DNA of 64,000 nt. Source: Blautia sp. SC05B48. Its GTDB lineage: Bacteria > Bacillota > Clostridia > Lachnospirales > Lachnospiraceae. The translations under genes and the position numbers were made by a program. Position 1 is the first letter of the stretch. Every line of letters starts with the position of its first letter. Location of the stretch: the NCBI RefSeq assembly GCF_005848555.1, contig NZ_CP040518.1, positions 867,001 through 931,000 of the forward strand, read 5' to 3'. Below, piece by piece: positions 44,622 through 51,829 of this stretch. Below the pieces are notes generated by a model. That model was not told the origin of the DNA. It ran no database searches and saw nothing but the letters and a program-made list of their open reading frames with translations.

Positions 44622-45155
44622 ATGAATTTCAAAAAACTGGAAAATAATCTCCTGGATATGATCCAGGAACAACAGGTAAAGATCGGATACATGAGCGGAG
44701 TTACCCGTTTTTATTATCCGCTGCAGTCTCTGAACCGCCTTCTTGGCACAGAGCTTACGGAAGAAGAAATGCAGCATGCAATGGAAGAATTCTCAGATTA
44801 TGCCTGTGACCGTCTTGGAAAAGTAACGGCTTCTTCCAAAAACGGGCGTTTCTGCATCACCCTGCCGCCTCAGGCCTCGGACTACGTTCACGAAAACCGA
44901 AAGCCAAGTGAATTTCTGGTACGCTTTATAGGCACAGTTGCCCGTCATGGCTGTACTCTGGATGAAGTGATGGACGTTTTTCGTGCTTATTCTGACCATG
45001 TACACGTGGAAAAAACAACCGGAACCGGATTTGATTATCTTGTATATTTCGAAGACGGGATCCCAGATGACTACCGGTATTGTCTGTCCCTGGAGGGTGA
45101 GCATATGATCTATCATAAGTTTACACCGGAGGACTATGAAGATTTCGGATTCTGA
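44622..45155 (+). CDS. DUF3877 family protein
   Basis: A 177-residue soluble protein beginning MNFKKLENNLLDMIQEQQVKIGY and matching my recollection of the Lachnospiraceae DUF3877 family. It has no membrane segment or catalytic motif that I recognise. It starts 48 nt after nth with AAAGGAAA upstream, so it is probably in the same transcript, ending at the terminator at 45231-45300. The function is unknown. Confidence 0.7.
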   Translation: MNFKKLENNLLDMIQEQQVKIGYMSGVTRFYYPLQSLNRLLGTELTEEEMQHAMEEFSDYACDRLGKVTASSKNGRFCITLPPQASDYVHENRKPSEFLVRFIGTVARHGCTLDEVMDVFRAYSDHVHVEKTTGTGFDYLVYFEDGIPDDYRYCLSLEGEHMIYHKFTPEDYEDFGF

Positions 45156-45230
45156 TCTTAGAACACCGGACAAGCTTCCACCCACTGCTTATTGCTTTTC
45201 GCAACCCTGCAGGAGACTTCCTTGATTTGA

Positions 45231-45300
45231 TCAAAAAACCGCCGGTCTGCAGACAGATCTTCAAAAAAATCCTCTGCAGATCGACGGTTGTTTTTATTTT
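45231..45300. terminator. Bidirectional terminator between DUF3877 and acyltransferase operons
   Basis: AACCGCCGGTCTGCAGA (45237-45253) pairs, with two mismatches, with TCTGCAGATCGACGGTT (45273-45289). A-run 45231-45236 and T-run 45291-45300 supply U-tracts for both strands. Confidence 0.75.
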
Positions 45301-47112
45301 CTATGCCCGGAACTTCTTCTGCATCTCCCGCACCATATCTTTCCTCTTAAACAGAAACAGCCATACCAGCATCAGGAAACTGACGCATATGCAGATCAGC
45401 GACGGATACAGCACCGTCACCACACCGGCAACCAACAGGATTACAGGAATCACTCCTCCGAAAGCTCCTGCTTCCAGAAGATAGATCATATATTCCGCCA
45501 CCTCCAGCTTCTGTACCGCAGTGATCACCCACATGGAGCAGATCACAGCAAGCGCAGCCAGAGGAAGCAGATAATCCACAGACCAGCCACGCCAGCCGGT
45601 AAACACATCCCAAAGCACTCCTGCAACAGCTGCGATCACCAGCTGCCACATCTCATTCTTCAGAAGATTCCGCCGCTTCACATAAGCCACTGAAACCATC
45701 AGCCAGGTGCAGAACGCCCCTGCATTCACAAACCAGGCCCAGCCTATATGACCATCCAGCAGATAATCGATCAGATTACATACCACAGCCAGCACAATAC
45801 ACAGAAATGTAAAGCTTTCAAAAATCTTCATCTGCTGCTTCTGCTCCTCTTTCTGTCCTGGAAGATCATTCTCCCGAATTGTACAGGACACCTGCTCATT
45901 TTTCAGTCTCTCCACAAAATTCCGCTCAATATTTCCATTGGGGATCTTGGACGTAAAACTTAAAACCATCTCATCACCAAAAGAACAGGAACACAGCTGC
46001 AGACTATCCGTGCTTGCAAAAAGTCCGAATCTCTGAATATATTTCCGATATTCCTCCGGCATCCGGATGATCCCCACATTGGAATAGATCGCCGTGATTG
46101 ACCTTCCTCCCAGGGTCGTCCCGGCAAGAAGAAACGGGGTTTTGATCTCCAGTGGTACCAAACGCAGGATCGGATTCTTCTCCAGGCTTACGAGATCATT
46201 AAGCTTTGCTTCGATCACGTCCTTACTCAGTTCCTTTGCAAACTGCTCCTTTACGGATTTCAAAATATCCTCAAAGGCTGTATCAGACTGAAAATAACAG
46301 CTTATCTCAATCCATCCGAAGAAATTTGCCATAGACCGGGATGGAAAATAATTTCTCAAATTTACCGGGATCATCAGACCAATGGGCTTTTTCACCTGAT
46401 TCTGAGGCACTTCTTCATGGATCGCCCAGATAAGTGTTGCCGTAAGAAAAACCGTGATCGACACACCGGCCGCTTTTGCACGGGCGTGGATCTCTTTTAC
46501 CGGAATACAGACTTCCGTGATACTCATATCCTCCTGCCTGAGCTTCTCACCTTTTAGCTGGAAGGCAGGCTTCTTGGACTCTCTCTTTCTTGGCGCATCG
46601 GAGGAATAATACTGAGAAAAGCTGTCCTCCTCCATATCCCTGCCCGTAATGTTCTCATCCGGAAAAAGCTCCGGAAGCTCTGCGGATGAGTGCGTCTCCT
46701 GAAGATAATTTTTCACCAGCTCCATCAGAAAATGCATGGCTCCCGTTCCATCCGTCAGCGCATGAAATACCTCGAAGTTGATCCTGTTCTTATAATAGCT
46801 CACCCGAAAAAGAAGCGTTTTTTTGTCCGGAATATAAAGTCCGCTGCAGGGTGCACCTGCTTCTTTCTTTACCACTGCCGGAATATCACGTCTCTCCAGA
46901 TAAAACCAGAACAGTCCCTTTCTTAAAACTGCACGGAAAAGAGGATATTTTTCCAGTGTCCTCTCCAGGGCTTCCTGCAGTGTTTCTTCTTTTATCTCTT
47001 CTTTCAGTTCACAGTAAAAACGAAATACCCTGGTGTCATTCTTTCCTGTCACCGCCGGGAACGCCAGCGCTGCGTTGTCAAGTTTTCTCCACTGTGCATA
47101 TTCGTTCTTCAT
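45301..47112 (-). CDS. Condensation-like acyltransferase with C-terminal membrane domain (DUF6320)
   Basis: A 603-residue protein. The N-terminal about 420 residues resemble condensation/alcohol acyltransferase domains: NFEVFHALTDGTGAMHFLMELVKNYL carries the catalytic HxxxDG, and later GLMIPVNLRNYFPS resembles the second conserved block. The C-terminal about 170 residues hold five to six membrane helices matching DUF6320. It probably transfers an acyl group at the membrane; donor and acceptor are unknown. Its start overlaps the 3' end of the alpha/beta hydrolase gene by 35 nt, pointing to tight coupling. Confidence 0.75.
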   Translation of the reverse strand: MKNEYAQWRKLDNAALAFPAVTGKNDTRVFRFYCELKEEIKEETLQEALERTLEKYPLFRAVLRKGLFWFYLERRDIPAVVKKEAGAPCSGLYIPDKKTLLFRVSYYKNRINFEVFHALTDGTGAMHFLMELVKNYLQETHSSAELPELFPDENITGRDMEEDSFSQYYSSDAPRKRESKKPAFQLKGEKLRQEDMSITEVCIPVKEIHARAKAAGVSITVFLTATLIWAIHEEVPQNQVKKPIGLMIPVNLRNYFPSRSMANFFGWIEISCYFQSDTAFEDILKSVKEQFAKELSKDVIEAKLNDLVSLEKNPILRLVPLEIKTPFLLAGTTLGGRSITAIYSNVGIIRMPEEYRKYIQRFGLFASTDSLQLCSCSFGDEMVLSFTSKIPNGNIERNFVERLKNEQVSCTIRENDLPGQKEEQKQQMKIFESFTFLCIVLAVVCNLIDYLLDGHIGWAWFVNAGAFCTWLMVSVAYVKRRNLLKNEMWQLVIAAVAGVLWDVFTGWRGWSVDYLLPLAALAVICSMWVITAVQKLEVAEYMIYLLEAGAFGGVIPVILLVAGVVTVLYPSLICICVSFLMLVWLFLFKRKDMVREMQKKFRA

Positions 47113-48367
47113 GATGCTTTCCTTCTTCCTGTTCCTCTGTTTCCAGAAAACGATTTACATATGCAAAGCTCTCCTGCACATGCAGAAATTTGATTCCCAG
47201 TGCAAAATACCCGTGAAACGCACCTGCGATCCTGTGCACTTCCACACGATTTCCCGCTTCCTTCAGCTTTTCACCAAATGCCTCTCCTTCATCCCGAAGA
47301 GGATCGAACTCAGCGGTAAGTATCAGTGTATCCGGCATATTTCGAAGATCCTTCTCCAGGATCGGCGCAAAATATGGATTCCTCCTGTCTTCCGGACAAC
47401 TCTCATAGAGTTTCAGATAATCTTCCATCTTCTCTGCTGTGAGAAGATAGCCGGTTCCGTTTGTTTTTACGGATTCAAAGGGAGAGTCTTCCGTATAACA
47501 GTTGTTCAGTGCCGGATAAATAAGAATCTGTTTTTTCGGAAAAAATTCTCCGCGGTCTCTGGCCATCATACATACAGCCGCTGCCAGATTTCCGCCTGCA
47601 CTATCTCCCATAATGGTGATACGATCCGGATCCGTATTCAGAAGAAAACGATTGGTGTAAAAAATCTTCGCAGCTGCATAACAATCCATCAGTCCCACCG
47701 GGAAACGGTATTCCGGTGCCAGCCTGTATTCAACAGACGCCACGATCTGACCGGTAGACTGTGCCATTCTGGCACAAACCCGCTGATAATTCTCTACACT
47801 TTCCGTAACCCAGCCACCACCATGGAAAAACAGGATCACCGGTGGTTTTTTTCCGAAGGCGGCACCGTTTTCCATGTCCTCTTCTGTTGGAAAAAACAGA
47901 CGGATCGGCACTTTATAGTCTCCGTTATAAACTTCCGCATCCAGTGTCCTGTAAAAGATCCTCATAGGATCCATCTTCTTAAGATCTGCCAGCTTTCTGG
48001 AAGCCTCCACTTCGATCCCGCCATAGGAAAGAGCATGGAGCACTGTCCGCACGGCACGTGGCATAGCAGTTTCTCTCCCGGTCGGAATGCCCGGAACTAT
48101 GATCGGGCGGCTTCTTCTGTTTTCTTTTCTTGTATAGATATATTTTGTTTCTGTTCCATATCTTCCAGGAATGCAGACTTGTTTCACGCAGGTACGCCTG
48201 TAGGCAATCCTCTTCAAAATCTCATGATCTGTACGGATGATCACTTCCGTTCCCTTATAGCCCCGGATATAATATCTGTTTTCTTTCTTTTTTATACGTG
48301 GTTGTCTCAATCGCAGTAAATATTTTCTGATTACTTTTTCCTCCGTGGATTTTTCCTTTATTTTCAC
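47078..48367 (-). CDS. Alpha/beta hydrolase of the hormone-sensitive lipase family
   Basis: A 429-residue protein. A basic N-terminal region of about 160 residues precedes the hydrolase core with the oxyanion motif FFHGGGWV (about 180), the nucleophile elbow GDSAGGNLA (about 255), an Asp in AEFDPLRDEGE (about 375) and His in GAFHGYF (about 400). This is the HSL/BAH esterase layout. The start is uncertain: GTG 48367 has no clear ribosome site. A CGGAGG farther in precedes no standard start codon. With the membrane acyltransferase that overlaps its end it may form an acylation/deacylation pair. Confidence 0.82.
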   Translation of the reverse strand: MKIKEKSTEEKVIRKYLLRLRQPRIKKKENRYYIRGYKGTEVIIRTDHEILKRIAYRRTCVKQVCIPGRYGTETKYIYTRKENRRSRPIIVPGIPTGRETAMPRAVRTVLHALSYGGIEVEASRKLADLKKMDPMRIFYRTLDAEVYNGDYKVPIRLFFPTEEDMENGAAFGKKPPVILFFHGGGWVTESVENYQRVCARMAQSTGQIVASVEYRLAPEYRFPVGLMDCYAAAKIFYTNRFLLNTDPDRITIMGDSAGGNLAAAVCMMARDRGEFFPKKQILIYPALNNCYTEDSPFESVKTNGTGYLLTAEKMEDYLKLYESCPEDRRNPYFAPILEKDLRNMPDTLILTAEFDPLRDEGEAFGEKLKEAGNRVEVHRIAGAFHGYFALGIKFLHVQESFAYVNRFLETEEQEEGKHHEERICTVEKT

Positions 48368-48386
48368 CTATGATAGCATCCGCAGT

Positions 48387-49193
48387 CTATGAGTACAAGT
48401 CATAGTAAAAAATATACTGCTGCATGATCCCACGCATTCCTCTGTATCTGCGGTTGGGAAATCCTCTTTTGTAATGCACGTCCATGACCTGACGGATGTG
48501 GGTATCTATGGGAAAAGCATCCATATGATGCAGTGCAAACAGGCAGATACACTCAGCTACCTTTTCTCCCACACCACAGAGCTTCATCAGCTCCTTCTTT
48601 GCCGGATGGTAACGCATATTATAGATTTTTTCCAGAGAGATCTGGCCGGATGCAATGGTCCTGGCCGTTACTGCGATATATTTTGCCCGGTATCCCAGGC
48701 CGCATCCTCTTAACTCCTCTTCCGTTGCCTGACTCAGCGCCTCTACAGTCGGAAAAGCGTAGTATTCCACACCTGCAGATGAAATTTTTCGCTCTCCGTA
48801 TTTCCGGCAGATGGTTTCGATACATTTGCGGATACGCTTGATATTGTTCTGCTGAGATATCAAAAACGTAACGATCATTTCCCAGAGATCCTGTCTTAAT
48901 ATCCGTATCCCGTCTCCTGCCTTTATTGCGGCACCCAGATATTTATCCCGTGGATTAGCCGCATTCATGTAAGCTTCATAATCCGTATCCAGATCAAAAT
49001 AAAGCACCCAGTAACAGATAAACTCCTCCTGAGAGCAGCAAAAATCCACCACTCCGTCTTTCTGATGCATTTCCAGATACTGGTCTCCCGCCACCATGGA
49101 AAAATGTCCGTCTCCAAGCTTTTTCATCCGGAAGCACTGTCCGGAATCGCATATTTTATCAAGGCTGAAATGTTCCAGTTCTACTGTGATCAT
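48387..49193 (-). CDS. 8-oxoguanine DNA glycosylase-like protein (Ogg1 family)
   Basis: A 268-residue HhH-GPD glycosylase. The N-terminal domain starts MITVELEHFSLDKICDSGQCFRM, as in Ogg1-type enzymes. The core has TFLISQQNNIKRI and the HhH with catalytic Lys in LCGVGEKVAECI, and Asp in HMDAFPIDTHIR. It removes oxidised purines. The ATG overlaps the end of the broken AraC gene by 4 nt and follows GAGGAAC. It lies 19 nt before the hydrolase gene, so three genes are probably co-transcribed. Confidence 0.87.
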   Translation of the reverse strand: MITVELEHFSLDKICDSGQCFRMKKLGDGHFSMVAGDQYLEMHQKDGVVDFCCSQEEFICYWVLYFDLDTDYEAYMNAANPRDKYLGAAIKAGDGIRILRQDLWEMIVTFLISQQNNIKRIRKCIETICRKYGERKISSAGVEYYAFPTVEALSQATEEELRGCGLGYRAKYIAVTARTIASGQISLEKIYNMRYHPAKKELMKLCGVGEKVAECICLFALHHMDAFPIDTHIRQVMDVHYKRGFPNRRYRGMRGIMQQYIFYYDLYS

Positions 49194-49643
49194 GTCTGTT
49201 CCTCTCGTAAATATTTTTCCTTATATAATGTTCTGTATTCTCTTGGTGTCATCCGGTACCGTTCCCGGAATACCCGGTTAAAAGTCCTCTGACTTTCAAA
49301 TCCCGCATTCATACAGATATCCGTAATACTTTCATCACTACATTCCAGATGGATCGTCACATAATTCAGTCGCTGCTCATTGAGAAACTGATTGAAATTC
49401 CGGTGAAAGGTTCCGGAAAAAACTCTGGACAATGTGAACCTGCTGATGCCCAGATCTCTGGCCATCCGATCCAGAGACATCTCCCTCTTCCATATGAGAA
49501 AGCTCCTGTCCCATACCAAGCTCCAGAGTTCCCTCTGTGATATAGATAAACTCTATGGAGTTATGAAGATGGGGTGAAGCATGGGCTGAGGTCCGCAGAT
49601 GAATATGGAGATTCTTCTTTTTTTCTTCGTATACTGGAAACAT
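49190..49643 (-). pseudogene. AraC-family regulator with internal deletion and frameshift
   Basis: Two overlapping reading frames each carry part of an AraC regulator. The first (from ATG 49643, behind GGAGAG) begins MFPVYEEKKKNLHIHLRTSAH and has the cupin strand SIEFIYITEGTLELGMGQELSHMEEGD. The second frame carries the complete double helix-turn-helix SLDRMARDLGISRFTLSRVFS through GFESQRTFNRVFRERYRMTPREYR. About 120 residues of cupin and linker that family members have in between are missing and the frame changes at the join near 49480. The gene is therefore inactive as a normal sensor, although the DNA-binding part could be expressed alone. Confidence 0.78.
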
Positions 49644-49713
49644 AGATTTTTCTCTCCGCAATATTTGACTACTTTTTCTGTGTTTTTGGCACGTAATATT
49701 TCCGAGAGTTTAT

Positions 49714-49719
49714 TATAAT
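49714..49719 (+). promoter_or_regulatory. -10 element upstream of the 26-residue peptide gene
   Basis: Perfect TATAAT 42 nt before the ATG of the peptide gene; no good -35 is visible at 16-18 nt. Start predicted near 49726. Confidence 0.4.
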
Positions 49720-49755
49720 GCATTTGTAAGTTAAAGAAAAGAGGAGGAAAACAAA

Positions 49756-49836
49756 ATGAAAAAAATCATAGAATTTATCAAATATGCGATCAAATGCTAC
49801 ATGGAGATCAATGCAAGAAATCCATACTTCCGCTAA
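49756..49836 (+). CDS. 26-residue cationic amphipathic peptide
   Basis: The reading frame of 27 codons starts MKKIIEFIKYAIKCYM and ends NARNPYFR. It has an excellent AGGAGG 8 nt upstream and a TATAAT 42 nt upstream. Residues 1-16 would form an amphipathic helix (I, F, Y on one face; K, E on the other) with one Cys, followed by a polar tail. Such a peptide could be a small membrane-active protein, a type I toxin-like peptide or a signalling peptide. I recognise no family. It sits alone between the divergent AraC pseudogene and the convergent HD gene. Confidence 0.55.
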   Translation: MKKIIEFIKYAIKCYMEINARNPYFR

Positions 49837-49936
49837 GAAGATCCACAATAATATCTGAGGTCACGGATATTTTGTATGGACCATGCGCATGAAAAAGCTG
49901 AATAAAGGTCAATAAATGACTTGTGCGAAAATAATA

Positions 49937-50380
49937 TCACCTGGCATCATGAAGTATCTCCAAAGCCCGTTTATATCTTCCGTGCAGCCGTGATATCTGT
50001 TCAGCAGACATATTTTCGCAGTCAGAAAGACGTGTTACATCAGAATTGTGGAGCAGATCAGCCTGCTTCACTTTTTTTGCGATCGGATTTTTCCGAAGAT
50101 TCCGGATATAATCAAAATAATTCTTATTCTTATCTCTTGTAAGACAACGTAATGCCTCCACAACCTCTTCCGGAAATTCTCCGGTAAGATCCTCAAATGT
50201 GATCTCTGTATCTTCTATCACATCGTGCAGAAGTGCCGTACATACACTGAGTTCATCATCCATTTGCTCCGCTACATGAAATGGATGAAAGATATAAGGT
50301 GTCCCGCTTCGATCTGTCTGTCCATGATGTGCCTCGTATGCCACCTTCATAGCTTTTTTCGTCAAAGCTGTATAAATCAT
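49937..50380 (-). CDS. HD-domain phosphohydrolase (RelA/SpoT-like hydrolase domain only)
   Basis: A 147-residue protein with the HD metal motif in TPYIFHPFHVAE (about 28-39), CTALLHDVIEDTEITFEDL (HD, about 51) and KVKQADLLHNSD (about 108). This is the layout of small guanosine-polyphosphate hydrolases and MazG-like HD proteins without a synthetase domain. It may hydrolyse (p)ppGpp or a related nucleotide. The start is the ATG behind GGGGGG; upstream codons lie within the leader. A good promoter lies about 60-80 nt upstream. Confidence 0.83.
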   Translation of the reverse strand: MIYTALTKKAMKVAYEAHHGQTDRSGTPYIFHPFHVAEQMDDELSVCTALLHDVIEDTEITFEDLTGEFPEEVVEALRCLTRDKNKNYFDYIRNLRKNPIAKKVKQADLLHNSDVTRLSDCENMSAEQISRLHGRYKRALEILHDAR

Positions 50381-50433
50381 AGCTGTGCCCCCCGTCAGGT
50401 CTTTCGACCCCCCGTTCATACTCTGTATTACAC

Positions 50434-50462
50434 AGTATAGCATCTATATTTCCTACATACAA
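50434..50462 (-). promoter_or_regulatory. Promoter of the HD-domain gene
   Basis: On the minus strand TTGTAT (50457-50462), a 17-nt spacer and TATACT (50434-50439), start near 50427. The leader contains GGTC-GAAA-GACC (50398-50409), a hairpin with a GNRA loop, overlapping or flanked by two GGGGGG runs 20 nt apart. Confidence 0.6.
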
Positions 50463-50544
50463 GGATAAAAAGTTTTATATATCTATCATTTTTACTTATA
50501 TACGGCAATTTTCTGATTATAATATCCTCAAAACTCTGCTGTTC

Positions 50545-50700
50545 TTGTTACTTTTCACTGGTAATGTTCCGCGAGGTGTTTTTTGTGAGCGAAGGTCACA
50601 GAAAACCCGAGACATACCGCGCGAATTTATGCGATCAGCATAAATTCTGTGCATCGCGAAGCGTGTTACTGAGAACGGAGTGAACAGTGACCTTATTTGG
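50545..50700. repeat. Intergenic palindromic repeat element
   Basis: A non-coding block with a perfect 10-bp inverted pair GAATTTATGC around GATCA (50623-50647) and outer matches TCACTG (50555-50560)/CAGTGA (50685-50690). It contains a 22-nt word (50665-50686) that recurs inverted at 23687-23708. Base composition is higher in GC than the surrounding intergenic DNA. It resembles a dispersed non-autonomous element. Confidence 0.5.
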
Positions 50701-50833
50701 ATCTTTCGTTCGGTCATGAACTCGCTTGCCCTCATTCTGAAATTGGTATATACTTATCCTGGTCAGGTAAAACTATTCATATTCGTGGTATTACACGGAT
50801 CACTTCATTTTAAAAAAGAAAGGAATCTTACCT

Positions 50834-51112
50834 ATGAAATTTATATATCCCGCAGTTTTCCGTCCCACAGAGGACAAAAAATACAATGCTTTTTTCCCGG
50901 ATCTTGCCTGCTGTGAAGCCAACGGTGACACGCTGGATGATGCCATCGAAAATGCCAATGCAGCTGCATACGACTGGATCTACACAGAGCTTATGGAATT
51001 TGAGGGAAAGCTTCCTCCGGTTTCCGATGAGAGCGATCTGGAGCTTCAGGAGGGAGATGTTGTCCGCAATATCTCTGTAAATATCCGTTTTCAGGATGGC
51101 TGGGACGAATAA
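50834..51112 (+). CDS. HicB-family antitoxin-like protein (orphan)
   Basis: A 92-residue protein with the HicB partial-RNaseH-like fold: YPAVFRPTEDKKYNAFFPDLACCEANGDTLDDAIENANAAAYDWI, then a short tail. No helix-turn-helix C-terminus is present, and no HicA-like (double-stranded RNA-binding, about 60-80 residue) toxin gene lies on either side. Such solitary HicB proteins are common and their role is unclear. The start follows AAAGGAATC. A strong terminator follows. Confidence 0.82.
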   Translation: MKFIYPAVFRPTEDKKYNAFFPDLACCEANGDTLDDAIENANAAAYDWIYTELMEFEGKLPPVSDESDLELQEGDVVRNISVNIRFQDGWDE

Positions 51113-51188
51113 ACTCCCGTATCACAAAAACAAAGGCGACATTTAATATTATTTTCAATAAATGTCCGTGTCGAAAATGCCTGTTATG

Positions 51189-51246
51189 CAAAAAGCATCC
51201 GGATCGGTAATTGTCCTTTATTACCGATCCGGATGCTTTTATTATA
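51189..51246. terminator. Bidirectional terminator between hicB and fabT
   Basis: AAAAGCATCCGGATCGGTAA (51191-51210) and its exact complement (51221-51240) form a 20-bp stem with flanking A and T runs. It ends both the rightward hicB and the leftward fatty-acid operon. Confidence 0.9.
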
Positions 51247-51253
51247 CGTTTCT

Positions 51254-51694
51254 TTATTGTTCATGATACTGTCTGAAAAATTTACGCAGTCCGTCCAGTG
51301 CTTTTACCAGCACTTCTGTCTCATTCTCATTCAGCTCTGCGATCACCGCTTCTGTCATCTGCCTGTGAAACTCCGCATGATGATGATATGCCATACGTCC
51401 CTTATTTGTAAGCTGGATAAATACCACACGCCGGTCCTTCTCACTTCGTTCTCTCTTCACATAGCCTTTTTTTACAAGACTGTTCATAGATGTTGTGAGG
51501 GAGCCTACAGTGATCTTAAGCTTAGCTGCAATGGAGGACATGTTCCCTCCTCCAAGACCTACAGCCTCGATAATGTGCATATCATTATTGGAAATATCTT
51601 TATATTTATCTGTGATGATGGCTTCCTCCTCCAGTCGGAGGATCTCATTGAACAGATTCACCAGCACGTCATTTATAACTTCCCGATTGTCCAC
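51254..51694 (-). CDS. fabT: MarR-family regulator, FabT-like repressor of fatty acid synthesis
   Basis: A 146-residue MarR protein. The dimerisation helices flank a winged helix with MHIIEAVGLGGGNMSSIAAKLKITVGSLTTSMNSLVKKGYVKRERSEKDRRVVFIQLTNKG. It lies at the downstream end of the fab operon. A consensus FabT box sits at the promoter of that operon, 9.4 kb upstream, so the FabT assignment is well supported by context. FabT represses fab genes when bound with acyl-ACP. The start is GTG, 8 nt behind AGGAG; a 30-codon in-frame extension upstream is not family-like. In streptococci fabT is near the start of the cluster, not the end. Confidence 0.82.
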   Translation of the reverse strand: MDNREVINDVLVNLFNEILRLEEEAIITDKYKDISNNDMHIIEAVGLGGGNMSSIAAKLKITVGSLTTSMNSLVKKGYVKRERSEKDRRVVFIQLTNKGRMAYHHHAEFHRQMTEAVIAELNENETEVLVKALDGLRKFFRQYHEQ

Positions 51695-51829
51695 TCTACC
51701 CGCTCCTGTTTCTCCGGAGTAAAAAGGCTTCTCCGGTTCTCTGTTTATGAAGCCATCGTAACATAAATATGGCATTTTTTCCACTGGATTTTTGCTTTGC
51801 AGGCTACAAAATCACTGCACTTATTGCTT

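Noticed and set aside
47033..48319. Long plus-strand open frame of 428 codons opposite the hydrolase gene
   Set aside because: It is the antisense shadow of the alpha/beta hydrolase, has Cys/His/Ile-rich composition unlike a protein, no ribosome site, and the minus-strand frame carries clear catalytic motifs.
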